NCBI RefSeq assembly: GCF_005434945.1
Contig: NZ_SKCH01000003.1
Span: 248,001-312,000, forward strand
Direction of reading: 5' to 3'
Source of the DNA: Prescottella subtropica
GTDB taxonomy: Bacteria > Actinomycetota > Actinomycetes > Mycobacteriales > Mycobacteriaceae
Length of the DNA: 64,000 bases
Each line of letters opens with the position of its first letter. The first letter of the stretch is position 1. Under the pieces are notes generated by a model. It did no database searches, was not told the origin of the DNA, and saw nothing but the letters and a program-made list of their open reading frames with translations. A program made the position numbers and the translations under genes. Of the stretch, positions 8,846 to 17,709 are shown piece after piece.

Positions 8846-10587
8846 GTGGCTCCTCGGGTGTTCTGGCGTTCGGTGAACACAGTAGGCGGTTGTGCGTCGC
8901 GGGCGAGCGCGTACCAGCTCTCCCACGCGCCGGCCCCGTGCGCGGGTTCGCGCCAGCCGTCGCTGACCCGCACGATCCGCACACCGTCACTCTCGAGCCA
9001 ACGGGCGACGAGCGCGAGCTCTTCGGGTGAGGCGCCGCGCAGCGGGGTGTCGTCGGGCCGGACGGTCTCGGCGGCGGCGGTGAGGGCGTCGACGACCGGC
9101 ATCGGCGGCACCCCGCGGTCGGCGATCCCGGCCGACGCCAGCCGGCCGGACCGGATCACCGCGAACTCCCAGCCGCCCTCGGTCCGGGGCCGCGCGGCGA
9201 CGAGTTCGTCGACGGCGGCGAGCGCGGCGAGGCGTTGCAGGCGGCGCAGTACCGTCCCGAACGTCGCGACCCGGTCGCGGAGCCGGGCCGCGTTCTCGAA
9301 CAGTTGGTCGGCGGCGAGCCGGTCGACACGATCACGCATCCGGTGCAGGGCGGTGTCGTCGTCGCCCCGGATCAGCGAGCGCGCCCGCTCGGGGGCGATC
9401 CGGTAGCCGTCCGGGTCGTCGGCGATCGCGGGGCAGCCACCGACCTCGCGGGGCGGGCACTGCGGACCGTGGTGCCGGCCCCGGCCGATCCGGGTCGTGC
9501 AGGTGCGCAGGCCGCAGAACTCGGCGAGCGTGAGGGCGGCGTCGGCGGCGTCGGTGCGGGACCGGAACGGGCCCAGCGCGTCGGGGGCCGGGGTGCGGAC
9601 CACCGACGGCCGCGGGAACGCCTCGTCGGTGAGCACGACCCACCAGCCGCGCATCGGGAACTTCGACCGCCGGTTGTACGGCGGGACGTGCGCGCCGATC
9701 AGCCGCAACTCGCGCACCCCGGCCTCGAGTGCGTGCGCGCATTCGACGTGGTCGACGCGGGTGGCGAGCCCGATCATCTCCGTCATCCGGCTGCGCGTCT
9801 CCGAGCCGGTGAAGTAGGTGCGGACCCGGCGCCGCAGATCGACCGCGGTCCCGACGTAGAGCACCTCGTCGGACGGACCTCGGAACAGGTAGACGCCGGG
9901 TGTACAGGGCAGTCCGTCGGCCAGGGTGCGCTTGGCGCGCTGCGCCGCCGACACCCGCGGCCGATGGTCGAGCAGCTCGGGCAGGCTGTGCACGCCCTGA
10001 TTGCCGACCCGCCCGATGAGGGCGTGCAGGACGTCGACGGTGGCGCGGGCGTCGTCGAGCGCGCGGTGGGTGGGGGTGGTGTCGGCCCCGAACAGTCGGG
10101 CGAGCGCGGACAGTTTCACCGACGGCGCCTCGTCGCGGCCGAGGATCCGGCGGGCGAGTTTGACGGTGCACAGCACCTGGAACGGGGGCCAGGGCAGGTC
10201 GAGGCGGGCCGCGGCGGCCTTCAGGAATCCGATGTCGAAGCCGGCGTTGTGCGCGACGAGGACCGCGCCGCCGGCGAATTCGAGGAACGCCGGGAGGACG
10301 GTCTCCATCCGGGGAGCTCCGCGCACCATCGCGGTCGTGATGCCGGTGAGCTCGACGATGTACGGCGGGATCTCCCGGTCCGGGTCGACGAGGGTGGCCA
10401 TCTCGCCGAGGATCTCGCCGCCGCGCACCCTGACCGCGCCGATCTCGGTGATCGCATCGGTGGCGGCGCTGCCGCCGGTGGTCTCGAGGTCGACGACGAC
10501 GAACGTGACGTCGCGCAGGGGAGTGTCCAGTTCGTCGAAGGACAGTTGTCGTTCACCGGCGCCGCGGGCTCGGTCGGGGGCACTCAC
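8842..10587 (-). CDS. DEDDh exonuclease fused to GIY-YIG (UvrC/Cho-like) nuclease
   Basis: A 581-residue fusion. Residues about 25-190 are a DnaQ-like 3'-5' exonuclease: VVVDLETTG (metal Asp and Glu), [10 protein letters not shown], and [13 protein letters not shown] (His and Asp of ExoIII). Residues about 220-310 are a GIY-YIG domain (GVYLF...VLYVGTA) like UvrC and Cho. Further on are a cysteine-bearing segment and a UVR-like helix pair ([12 protein letters not shown]). It corresponds to Rv2191 by position and architecture. GTG 10587 follows TATCCT by 8 nt, fitting a leaderless transcript; in-frame ATG 10647 is the longer option. A DNA repair role is inferred. Confidence 0.9.
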   Translation of the reverse strand: MSAPDRARGAGERQLSFDELDTPLRDVTFVVVDLETTGGSAATDAITEIGAVRVRGGEILGEMATLVDPDREIPPYIVELTGITTAMVRGAPRMETVLPAFLEFAGGAVLVAHNAGFDIGFLKAAAARLDLPWPPFQVLCTVKLARRILGRDEAPSVKLSALARLFGADTTPTHRALDDARATVDVLHALIGRVGNQGVHSLPELLDHRPRVSAAQRAKRTLADGLPCTPGVYLFRGPSDEVLYVGTAVDLRRRVRTYFTGSETRSRMTEMIGLATRVDHVECAHALEAGVRELRLIGAHVPPYNRRSKFPMRGWWVVLTDEAFPRPSVVRTPAPDALGPFRSRTDAADAALTLAEFCGLRTCTTRIGRGRHHGPQCPPREVGGCPAIADDPDGYRIAPERARSLIRGDDDTALHRMRDRVDRLAADQLFENAARLRDRVATFGTVLRRLQRLAALAAVDELVAARPRTEGGWEFAVIRSGRLASAGIADRGVPPMPVVDALTAAAETVRPDDTPLRGASPEELALVARWLESDGVRIVRVSDGWREPAHGAGAWESWYALARDAQPPTVFTERQNTRGAT

Positions 10588-10601
10588 GTCTGTCGAGGAT
10601 A

Positions 10602-10880
10602 GGGGCGCCCCCCGACAGGGGCGCTCCCGCTGCCGGGCGCGGAGCATTCGGCCCGGAAGAGACGAGCATCACAATGCGTGTGCGACGGTCGGTGCGCCGG
10701 GGGTCGGCGCGCGTCGCCCGGGTGTCGGGGATTCGGGGCCGGCAGCGGCGTCGGAGCAGCGGCGGAGCGGGCTCGGCACCGGAAGCGAGTCGGTCGTTAT
10801 CGACTCGTGACGGGATCGGCGAACCGGGATGCCAAAAATGATGCAAAACGGTCTAAAAGGGCATTTTCCGCGCGTTCGAG
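10602..10880. other. Intergenic stretch without a gene
   Basis: No convincing gene. The left part is GC-rich with a GGGGCGCC-type stem near 10602. Positions 10838-10868 form an unusual A-rich island (CCAAAAATGATGCAAAACGG and AAAAGGGCATTTT) directly upstream of the NlpC/P60 promoter, which could be an activator site or UP-like element. Nothing else can be supported. Confidence 0.5.
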
Positions 10881-10928
10881 TCGACACGACGGATGCGCTT
10901 TCGTAATCTTCTCGAGACCTAGCGGAGT
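10881..10928 (+). promoter_or_regulatory. Promoter of first NlpC/P60 gene (twin of 11822-11870)
   Basis: TCGACA (10881-10886), a 17-nt spacer and TAATCT (10904-10909) make a housekeeping-type promoter. The downstream CGAGACCT and GGAGTC elements recur at the second NlpC/P60 gene. Transcription would start near 10916, ahead of the riboswitch. Confidence 0.65.
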
Positions 10929-10960
10929 CTTGCCGCCCCACCCGGAGCGGCATCGCTGGG

Positions 10961-11115
10961 ACCGCCTAATCGGAACCTCCTCGGAGGGGACGTGCCGGGA
11001 ACCCACGTTTTCTTTGGGGTGAATCCCGTCGGAGCCGCACTCGCGGTGCCGCCGGGTAGGGCTGATCTTCCCAGCCCGAACCCGTCAGCTAACTCGGTCG
11101 GCGGACGAACGGAAG
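10961..11115 (+). promoter_or_regulatory. c-di-AMP riboswitch (ydaO/yuaA class)
   Basis: The conserved blocks of the ydaO aptamer appear in order: CCGGGAACCCA, TTGGGGTGAATCCC, GGGTAGGG, AGCCCGAACCCGTCAGCTAA, then a GGTCGGCG closing strand. These match the Bacillus ydaO layout block by block. The class senses cyclic di-AMP and in actinobacteria commonly precedes cell wall hydrolase genes, normally turning them off when the ligand is high. It lies in the 5' leader of the secreted NlpC/P60 gene, ending about 20 nt before its start codon. The exact ends are approximate. Confidence 0.9.
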
Positions 11116-11134
11116 AAACGGAGTTCCCCTTCTC

Positions 11135-11737
11135 GTGGCGTCAACTACTTTCAAGCGTTCCGCGCGGCGCGCCGCCGTCGCCGGCGCACTTGCCGTCGGA
11201 GCAGTCACGGTCACCGCAGCACCGGCGCTCGCCGATCCCGTCGACGTGCCGGGTGTCGGCACCGTGGAGATCCCCGGCGTGACGCAGGCGCAGGTCGACT
11301 CCGCGATCGGCGCCATCGCGCCCGGTATCGCCCAGCAGTTCGGCACCGGAAGCGTCGCACCGGAACTCCCCGCCGCCCCGGCGCCCGTCTCGAGCCTCGG
11401 CCAGCAGGCCGTCAAGGCCGCGGAGTCCCGCCTCGGCTCGCCGTACGTGTACGGCGCCGCCGGTCCGGACGCGTTCGACTGCTCTGGCCTGGTCCAGTGG
11501 TCCTACCAGCAGGCCGGCCTGAACCTTCCGCGCACGAGCTACCAGCAGGCCGCCGCCGGCATCGCGGTGTCGTACGACGACCTGCAGCCCGGCGACGTGG
11601 TCTCCTTCTACAACGGCAGCCACTCCGGCATCTACGCCGGCAACGGCAACGTCATCCATGCATCGACGGCCGGTCAGCCGGTCAAGTACGCGCCCGTGTC
11701 GTCGATGCCGTTCGACGGCGCACGCCGCTACGCCTGA
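11135..11737 (+). CDS. Secreted NlpC/P60 peptidoglycan hydrolase under c-di-AMP riboswitch
   Basis: A 200-residue exported cysteine peptidase that cleaves peptidoglycan stem peptides. Residues 1-34 are a signal peptide (basic start, AVAGALAVGAVTVTAAPALA, cleavage after ALA). A short linker is followed by the NlpC/P60 domain: FDCSGLVQW holds the catalytic Cys, SHSGIY the His, and VIHAS the third polar residue. GTG 11135 is preceded by GGAG about 10 nt upstream. The partner gene downstream has the same domain plus a coiled coil. A hairpin terminator follows the stop. Confidence 0.93.
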   Translation: MASTTFKRSARRAAVAGALAVGAVTVTAAPALADPVDVPGVGTVEIPGVTQAQVDSAIGAIAPGIAQQFGTGSVAPELPAAPAPVSSLGQQAVKAAESRLGSPYVYGAAGPDAFDCSGLVQWSYQQAGLNLPRTSYQQAAAGIAVSYDDLQPGDVVSFYNGSHSGIYAGNGNVIHASTAGQPVKYAPVSSMPFDGARRYA

Positions 11738-11753
11738 CGCGTCCCGCGGTTCC

Positions 11754-11802
11754 ACGCCCCGGGGGCGGTTCCGACATTCGGTCGGGGCCGCCCCCGGGGC
11801 GT
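11754..11802 (+). terminator. Hairpin terminator after first NlpC/P60 gene
   Basis: Perfect 15-bp arms (ACGCCCCGGGGGCGG and complement) with a 19-nt loop begin 16 nt after the stop codon. There is no U-run, as usual for GC-rich actinobacteria. Confidence 0.7.
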
Positions 11803-11821
11803 TGCGCGTCGGGAGGCGAGG

Positions 11822-11870
11822 TGGACACGACTCGATGCCGTTCCGTAACCTGATCGAGACCTTTGGAGTC
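11822..11870 (+). promoter_or_regulatory. Promoter of second NlpC/P60 gene (twin of 10881-10928)
   Basis: TGGACA (11822-11827), an 18-nt spacer and TAACCT (11846-11851), with the same GACACGAC, CGTAA, CGAGACCT and GGAGTC blocks as the first NlpC/P60 promoter. No riboswitch lies between this promoter and the gene; the leader is only about 70 nt. Confidence 0.65.
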
Positions 11871-11929
11871 CGCTGCGGGCGTGAGCCGCGCGGACGGAAC
11901 CGATCCCAGAAACGGAGAGTCGCGCTGCC

Positions 11930-12994
11930 GTGCCCGTCCCCGAACCGTCGTCGACGATCAAACGTTCGATGCGTGCCGCCCTGGTGGCGGGCATGCTCTC
12001 GCTGACGCTCGTCGGGATTCCCGGCCCCGTCGCCGTCGCCGACCCCGTCGTGGACGACCCGACCGCCGCACTCGAACAGCTCGCGGACCTGTCCCGGGAA
12101 TCCGAACGGACCACCGAGGTGCTGCACGCCGCGCAGATCGATCTCGACGGCAAGCAGGCGACCCAGCGGGACGCGGAGGCCCGTCTGGCGGCCGACCAGG
12201 GTGCGCTCGCCGCGGCGCAGACCCGGCTCGAGGAGTTCCGGCCCACCGTGAACGCACTCGTGGCCGCGAGTTACCAGGGGGCCCGCACCAACCGGTTGTT
12301 CGCGGTGATGACGAGCGATTCGCCGCAACAGCTGCTCGACCAGATGTCGGCGCTCGACGTGATCTCGAACGACACGTCGAAGGCGGTGGGACAGTTCCGG
12401 CAGGCCACCGCGGATGCGAAGGCGGCCGCGGACGCGTCCCGGACGTCCGCGGACGCCGCCCGCGCGGCCACCGAACAGGCCCGGCTCGTCAGCGACGACC
12501 TCCAGCACGAACAGAGCGAACTGCAGAAGCAGATCGACGCCGTCACCCGCGCATTCGACCGGCTCACCGGGGCGGAGCGGGCGCAGCTCGCCGGCTCCGC
12601 GTTCCCTCCCGGGTTCGACGCCGGCCGTATCCTGACCGGTCTCGCCCCCGGATCGGGGTCGGCGGCGTTGCAGGCAGGCCTGACGCAGGTGGGCAAGCCC
12701 TACAACTGGGGTGCGACCGGACCCGACTCGTACGACTGCTCGGGGCTGGTCGTGTGGGCGTACCGGCAGACGGGCACGACGCTGCCGCGCTCGAGTCAGG
12801 CGCAGGCACAGGGCGGCATCCCGGTCGACCGCTCGCAGTTGCAGCCCGGCGACGTCGTCCTCTTCTACGACGACGCGTCGCACGTCGGTATCTACGCCGG
12901 GGACGGCAACGTCCTGCACGCATCGACGTACGGAACCCCGGTGAAGGTCGATTCGATGGCGTCGATGCCGTTCCACGGGGCGCGCCGATACTGA
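11930..12994 (+). CDS. NlpC/P60 peptidoglycan endopeptidase with coiled coil (RipC-like)
   Basis: A 354-residue exported hydrolase equivalent by position to Rv2190c (RipC). Residues 1-39 form a signal peptide ending PVAVADP. Residues about 45-210 are a long heptad-rich coiled coil (ALEQLADLSRE, QSELQKQIDAVTRA), the part that in relatives binds FtsEX and holds the enzyme inactive. The C-terminal 120 residues are the NlpC/P60 domain with YDCSGLVVWAY (Cys), SHVGIY (His) and LHAS. GTG 11930 has GGAG 11 nt upstream; the leader shares AGAAACGGAG with the paralogue. FtsX is not in this window. Confidence 0.93.
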   Translation: MPVPEPSSTIKRSMRAALVAGMLSLTLVGIPGPVAVADPVVDDPTAALEQLADLSRESERTTEVLHAAQIDLDGKQATQRDAEARLAADQGALAAAQTRLEEFRPTVNALVAASYQGARTNRLFAVMTSDSPQQLLDQMSALDVISNDTSKAVGQFRQATADAKAAADASRTSADAARAATEQARLVSDDLQHEQSELQKQIDAVTRAFDRLTGAERAQLAGSAFPPGFDAGRILTGLAPGSGSAALQAGLTQVGKPYNWGATGPDSYDCSGLVVWAYRQTGTTLPRSSQAQAQGGIPVDRSQLQPGDVVLFYDDASHVGIYAGDGNVLHASTYGTPVKVDSMASMPFHGARRY

Positions 12995-13037
12995 CCGCGT
13001 GCACCCGGTGTGAGGCTCGCCTCCTACACTTTCGGAC

Positions 13038-14411
13038 GTGCCCGACGACGCCCCCCTCCCGAGTCCCCCGCCGAAGCGGCGGGTGCGCCGGTGGGAATGG
13101 ATCGGGCTGACCGGTCTCGGTGTCGCGACGGCCGTGGTGTTGTCGCTGGCGGCGTTCTCCCAGCCGACGGCCGGCCCGGACGTCCGGGCCGATGTTCCGG
13201 TCGCCGACCCGTACGACGACGGTCGCCGTGCGGCGGCGCAGGTGGTGCTCGACGAGTGGGCCCGGGCGGTCCGCTCCGGGGACACCGAGGCGCTGCCCGC
13301 CCTGTTCGACCCCGGCGCCGATCCGGGCTTCCTCGATGCGGAGATCCGTCGGGCACGTAACGCGGCGGCGGTGCCGTTCTCGGAGTTCGCCTACGACATC
13401 GGGTCCGATCCGGAGGCGCCGGTTCCGTCGGAGGTCGCCGACCGTCTCGGCGCGTCGGACGTGTGGGCGCCGACGGTGTACCTGCGGTACGCGATCGCGG
13501 GCGCGGACCCGGCGCCGACCCGCAAGCCCGTCTCGCTGCTCCTCGCCCGGCACGGCGACGAGTGGAAACTGGTCGACGACACCACCGGTGGCGACTCCGG
13601 TCGCGAGACATGGCGCGGCCCCTGGGATTTCGGGCCCCTCGTGGTGCGGGAGGTGCCCGGTGCGGGTGGCCGCTCCTCGATCGTGCTGGGGCACCCGGAG
13701 CAGGCCGCGATGATCGATCGGCTCGCCGCGGAGATCGGTGACGCCGTCGACCACGTCACCGACGTGTGGGGTGAGGACTGGTCGCGCCGCGCCGTCGTCG
13801 TGGTCGCGGGCTCGCGGGACGAGTTCGTCTCGCTGGTGGGTGAGGAACACAGCGGTTCGGACATCGCGGCCGTCGCGGTGTCCGACGCGGTCGACCACGG
13901 CACCCGGACCGCGACCGGTCAGCGGATCGTGTTCAGCCCGGAATCGGCCGAACGTTTGACGGACCTGACCCGGATCGTGGTGCTCCGGCACGAACTGACC
14001 CACGTCGCGGCCCGACCGGTCACCGAGGACGGCTCGCCGATGTGGATCCTCGAGGGCTACGCCGACTACATCGGTTACCGCGGTGTGGAATCGACGTTCG
14101 GGTCCCTCGCACCCACCCTGAGCGCCGCGGTGGCCGCGGGCGGACCGCCGACGGCGCTACCGGCCGATGCCGACTTCGGGGCCGGTGGGGACGTGGCCCG
14201 CCGCGCCTACGAATCGTCGTGGTCACTGGCGGCGTTCGTCGCGGACGAGTACGGCGAGCAGCGACTCGGGGAGCTGTACCGGGACCTCGCGCAGGGCCGT
14301 GCCACGGCCGCACAACTCGACGACCGGATCCGGGACGCGTTGGGGGAGAGCAGCGGCGATCTGGCCCGGTCGTGGGGGACGTGGGTCGAGCACCAGGTGC
14401 CGCGACCCTGA
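13038..14411 (+). CDS. Membrane-anchored gluzincin-type metallopeptidase (peptidase MA-like)
   Basis: A 457-residue protein with one N-terminal helix (about residues 22-42), so most of it lies outside the membrane. The middle part resembles an NTF2-like segment. The C-terminal part carries VLRHELTHVAA, an HExxH zinc site, and ILEGYADYIGY about 25 residues later, supplying the third Glu ligand as in gluzincins. It sits where M. tuberculosis has the uncharacterised Rv2189c. Its neighbours, wall hydrolases and PimB', suggest an envelope task. GTG 13038 follows TACACT by 7 nt and looks leaderless. Substrate unknown. Confidence 0.82.
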   Translation: MPDDAPLPSPPPKRRVRRWEWIGLTGLGVATAVVLSLAAFSQPTAGPDVRADVPVADPYDDGRRAAAQVVLDEWARAVRSGDTEALPALFDPGADPGFLDAEIRRARNAAAVPFSEFAYDIGSDPEAPVPSEVADRLGASDVWAPTVYLRYAIAGADPAPTRKPVSLLLARHGDEWKLVDDTTGGDSGRETWRGPWDFGPLVVREVPGAGGRSSIVLGHPEQAAMIDRLAAEIGDAVDHVTDVWGEDWSRRAVVVVAGSRDEFVSLVGEEHSGSDIAAVAVSDAVDHGTRTATGQRIVFSPESAERLTDLTRIVVLRHELTHVAARPVTEDGSPMWILEGYADYIGYRGVESTFGSLAPTLSAAVAAGGPPTALPADADFGAGGDVARRAYESSWSLAAFVADEYGEQRLGELYRDLAQGRATAAQLDDRIRDALGESSGDLARSWGTWVEHQVPRP

Positions 14412-14448
14412 CTCCTGGGCCGGGAGCCCCGACCCCTACGGTGGACGC

Positions 14449-15576
14449 ATGCGCCGAACACTGTTGGTGACGAACGATTTTCCGCCCCGACCGGGTGGGA
14501 TCCAGTCGTACCTGCACACTTTCGCCGGCCGACTGCCGGCCGACGAACTGGTGGTGTACGCCCCGCGCTGGCGCGGCGACAGCCACACCCGGTTCGACGC
14601 CGACCAGCCGTACGACGTGGTCCGGCATCCGACGACGCTCATGCTGCCCACCCCGTTCGTCGCGCGGCGGGCGGCGACCCTCGTCGAACGGTACGAGTGC
14701 GACACCGTGTGGTTCGGGGCGGCGGCCCCGCTGGCGCTGCTCGCACCGGCCGTGCGCCGGGCCGGTGCCCGGCACGTCGTCGCCTCCACCCACGGGCACG
14801 AGGTGGGCTGGTCGATGATTCCCGGTGCGCGTCAGGCGCTTCGACGGATCGGCGAGCACACCGACACCGTCACGTTCGTGAGCAGGTACACGCGTGGACG
14901 GTTCGCGTCCGCGTTCGGCGCCGACGCCGCGCTCGAGCATCTGCCGCCGGGCGTCGACCCGGACACGTTCCGCCCGGATCAGGCCGCACGCGCGGAACTG
15001 CGCGCCCGGTACGGGCTGGGGGAGCGGCCGACGATCCTGTGCCTGTCCCGACTGGTACCTCGCAAGGGGCAGGACCAGTTGATCCGGGCACTGCCCGCGA
15101 TCCGGCGCCGAATCGACGGCGCGGTCCTGGTGATCGTGGGCGGCGGCCCGTACGCGGAGCGTCTGCACGCGCTCGCCGAGACGTGCGGGGTGGCCGAGCA
15201 CGTCGTGTTCACCGGCGGGGTACCGGCCGCGGAACTGGCCGCACACCACACGATCGCGGACGTGTTCGCCATGCCGTGCCGCACCCGTGGCGGCGGCCTC
15301 GACGTCGAGGGCCTGGGCATCGTGTTCCTGGAGGCGTCGGCGTCGGGGGTGCCCGTGATCGCGGGCCGCTCCGGGGGAGCGCCGGAGACCGTCGTCGAGG
15401 GCGAGACCGGGTTCGTGGTGGACGGAACCGATGTGGACGACGTCGCGGAGAAGGTGATCGCCGTGCTGTCCGACCCCGAGCGGGCGGCCGCGATGGGTGC
15501 GGCCGGGCGGGAGTGGGTGCAGGCGCACTGGCGGTGGGACGTGCTCGGTGCGCGCCTGCGCACACTGCTGGCCTGA
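14449..15576 (+). CDS. pimB: GDP-mannose-dependent mannosyltransferase PimB' (PatB2)
   Basis: A 375-residue GT4 family, GT-B fold glycosyltransferase that adds the second mannose to phosphatidyl-inositol monomannoside in PIM synthesis. The N-terminal DFPPRPGGIQSYL acceptor loop, the linker SRLVPRKGQDQLI and the donor site GGGLDVEGLGIVFLEASASG (with the EX7E glutamates) are all intact. Position between the NlpC/P60 region and fadD15 matches Rv2188c. I chose ATG 14449, 6 nt after TACGGT, which suggests a leaderless transcript. It ends in a long hairpin facing fadD15. Confidence 0.95.
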   Translation: MRRTLLVTNDFPPRPGGIQSYLHTFAGRLPADELVVYAPRWRGDSHTRFDADQPYDVVRHPTTLMLPTPFVARRAATLVERYECDTVWFGAAAPLALLAPAVRRAGARHVVASTHGHEVGWSMIPGARQALRRIGEHTDTVTFVSRYTRGRFASAFGADAALEHLPPGVDPDTFRPDQAARAELRARYGLGERPTILCLSRLVPRKGQDQLIRALPAIRRRIDGAVLVIVGGGPYAERLHALAETCGVAEHVVFTGGVPAAELAAHHTIADVFAMPCRTRGGGLDVEGLGIVFLEASASGVPVIAGRSGGAPETVVEGETGFVVDGTDVDDVAEKVIAVLSDPERAAAMGAAGREWVQAHWRWDVLGARLRTLLA

Positions 15577-15593
15577 ACCGGCCGACTCCGACC

Positions 15594-15648
15594 TGCGCCG
15601 CGGTACCCGAGTCCTACCCCCGACAGGGGACTCGGATACCGCGGCGCA
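15594..15648. terminator. Bidirectional hairpin between pimB and fadD15
   Basis: Two 21-nt arms pair with a single mismatch around a 13-nt loop (5' arm begins TGCGCCGCGG, 3' arm ends CCGCGGCGCA). The odd base pair is a G-U wobble in the fadD15-direction RNA and C-A in the other. Placed between convergent genes. A smaller TTCCCAC/GTGGGAA hairpin follows at about 15656-15677. Confidence 0.75.
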
Positions 15649-15706
15649 GAAGGCCTTCCCACCCCCGACGTGTGGGAACACCTCGCGACGAGAGTCCCAC
15701 GCGGAC

Positions 15707-15727
15707 CGTTGCAACTACGTTGCAACG
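15707..15727. terminator. Short hairpin of doubled GTTGCAAC just after fadD15 stop
   Basis: CGTTGCAAC-TAC-GTTGCAACG is a 9-bp stem with a 3-nt loop, starting 3 bases beyond the fadD15 stop. Each arm is itself a palindrome, so a protein-binding site is also possible. Confidence 0.5.
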
Positions 15728-15730
15728 TGA

Positions 15731-17542
15731 TTACCCGGCGTAGATCTTCTCGATGTCGGTGGCGAAGCTCTCGTGTACGACGTTCCGCTTGAGTTTCATC
15801 GTCGGGGTGAGTTCGCCGGTCTCCTCGGTGAAGTCGACGGGCAGGATGCGGTACTTCTTGATCGACTCGGCGTGCGAGACGAGTTTGTTGGCGTCGGCGA
15901 CGGCGGCGTCGATCTCGGCGACGAGGTCGGCGTCGGTGAGCAGGTCCGCGACGGTGGCGCCGGCGGGTTTGCCGTTGCGTTCGCTCCAGCCGGGCAGAGC
16001 CTCGGCGTCGATCGTGACGAGGGCACCGATGAACGGTTTCTGGTCGCCGACGACGATGGCCTGGCTGATCAGCGGGTGCGCGCGCAGGTGGTCCTCGAGT
16101 TGCGCGGGGGCGACGTTCTTGCCGCCCGCGGTGACGATGATCTCCTTCTTGCGGCCGGTGATGGTGAGGTAGCCGTCGGCGTCGACGGTGCCGAGGTCGC
16201 CGGTGTGGAACCAGCCGTCGGCGAGGGCTTCCGCACCGGCCTTCTCGTTGCGCCAGTACCCGGTGAAGACGACGGGGCCGCTGAGCAGGATCTCGCCGTC
16301 GGCGGCGATGCGGACGGCGTTGCCGGCCAACGGTTTTCCGACCGAGCCGATCTTCTGGTTGCCGATCGTGTTGACGGTGATCGCGGCGGTCGTCTCGGTG
16401 AGGCCGTAGCCCTCGTAGATGGTGACGCCGAGGCCGCGGAAGAAATGCCCGAGCCGGGAGCCGAGCGGGGCGCCTCCGGAGATCGCGAGCTGGCACCTGC
16501 CGCCGAGCGCGGCCCGCAGCTTCGAGTAGACGAGCTTGTCGAAGATCGTGTGCTTGATGCCCAGCAGCAGGCCCGGTCCGCCGGTGTCCTGCGCTTCGCT
16601 CCATTCGACGGCGGTGGCGGCGGCGAGGTCGAAGATCTTGCCCTTGCCCTCGCTGTGCGCCTTCTGCCGGGCGGTGTTGTACACCTTCTCGAACACGCGC
16701 GGCACGGACAGGATGAAGTCGGGCCGGAACTGCGCGAACGTCGGGACGAGGTTCGGGATGTCGCTGGTGTGCCCGAGGGTGGCGCCGGCGTCGAACGCGG
16801 CGATGGACACCGCCCGTGCCAGCACGTGCGCCAGCGGCAGGAACATCAGTGTGCTCACGCCCGGCTGGGTGAGCAGGCCGCCGAGGGGCGACGCGACGAT
16901 GCCCTTCGACTCGGCGATGAGGTTCGCGTGGGTGAGCTGGCAGCCCTTGGGTCGGCCGGTGGTCCCCGACGTGTAGATGAGCGTCGCCGGATCGGACGAG
17001 CGCAGCGCGGCGACCCGGGCGGTGACCTCGTCGTCGGCGATGTCGGCACCGGCCGCGGTCAGGACCGCGACGGCACCGGTATCGGTTCCGGCCGGGTCGA
17101 TCTGCAGGACCGCGCGCAAGTCGGGGGCGGCCGCGGCGACGTCGGCGACGGTGGCCGCGTGCTTGCCGGTCTCCACGATCAGCCCGACAGCGGCGGAGTC
17201 CTCGAGGATCCACCGCACCTGCTCGGCGGACGACGTCTCGTAGATCGGCACGGTGACACCGCCGGCCGCCCAGATGGCGTAGTCGAGCAATGGCCACTCG
17301 TAGCGGGTCGCGGACATCAGCGCGACCCGGTCGCCCGGGCGCACACCGCGGGCGATCAGGCCCTTGGCGACCGCGTCGACCTGCCCGGCGAATTCCCGTG
17401 CGCTCACGTTCGTCCAGGTGCCGTTCACCAGGCGTCGGTAGACGACGTGTCCCGGCGTCGTCCTCGCGAACTCGAAGACGGAATCGACAGCGGACGCGTC
17501 CTCCGGGACCGTGAAGCTGGCAGGAACGCTGAACTCGGGCAC
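15731..17542 (-). CDS. fadD15: Long-chain fatty acid-CoA ligase FadD15
   Basis: A 603-residue AMP-forming acyl-CoA synthetase, close to the 600 residues of M. tuberculosis FadD15 (Rv2187). The P-loop [11 protein letters not shown], the [11 protein letters not shown] core, the HTGDLG motif and [17 protein letters not shown] near the C-terminal hinge lysine are present. It activates long fatty acids as acyl-AMP and then acyl-CoA. GTG 17542 has a perfect GGAGG 5 nt upstream; the frame remains open to 17791 without a better start. Convergent to pimB and divergent from the SRPBCC genes. Confidence 0.95.
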   Translation of the reverse strand: MPEFSVPASFTVPEDASAVDSVFEFARTTPGHVVYRRLVNGTWTNVSAREFAGQVDAVAKGLIARGVRPGDRVALMSATRYEWPLLDYAIWAAGGVTVPIYETSSAEQVRWILEDSAAVGLIVETGKHAATVADVAAAAPDLRAVLQIDPAGTDTGAVAVLTAAGADIADDEVTARVAALRSSDPATLIYTSGTTGRPKGCQLTHANLIAESKGIVASPLGGLLTQPGVSTLMFLPLAHVLARAVSIAAFDAGATLGHTSDIPNLVPTFAQFRPDFILSVPRVFEKVYNTARQKAHSEGKGKIFDLAAATAVEWSEAQDTGGPGLLLGIKHTIFDKLVYSKLRAALGGRCQLAISGGAPLGSRLGHFFRGLGVTIYEGYGLTETTAAITVNTIGNQKIGSVGKPLAGNAVRIAADGEILLSGPVVFTGYWRNEKAGAEALADGWFHTGDLGTVDADGYLTITGRKKEIIVTAGGKNVAPAQLEDHLRAHPLISQAIVVGDQKPFIGALVTIDAEALPGWSERNGKPAGATVADLLTDADLVAEIDAAVADANKLVSHAESIKKYRILPVDFTEETGELTPTMKLKRNVVHESFATDIEKIYAG

Positions 17543-17709
17543 GACAACCTCCGGGACTGCAGATACTGGCGAGTAAGTTTTGCTGGCCCTCACGATAGAC
17601 CGACGTAACGTGACGTGCGGCACTGCCGTCGACCCCACGGGCGGGGTCGGACCGCCGTCCAGTGTAATCCGGGTCACCGCCGCCGGATCCGGTGTGTGAA
17701 GCTGTGGGA

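Noticed and set aside
10678-11022. 114-codon frame in the nuclease-NlpC gap
   Set aside because: It crosses the NlpC/P60 promoter and enters the riboswitch, with Arg/Gly-rich noncoding character.
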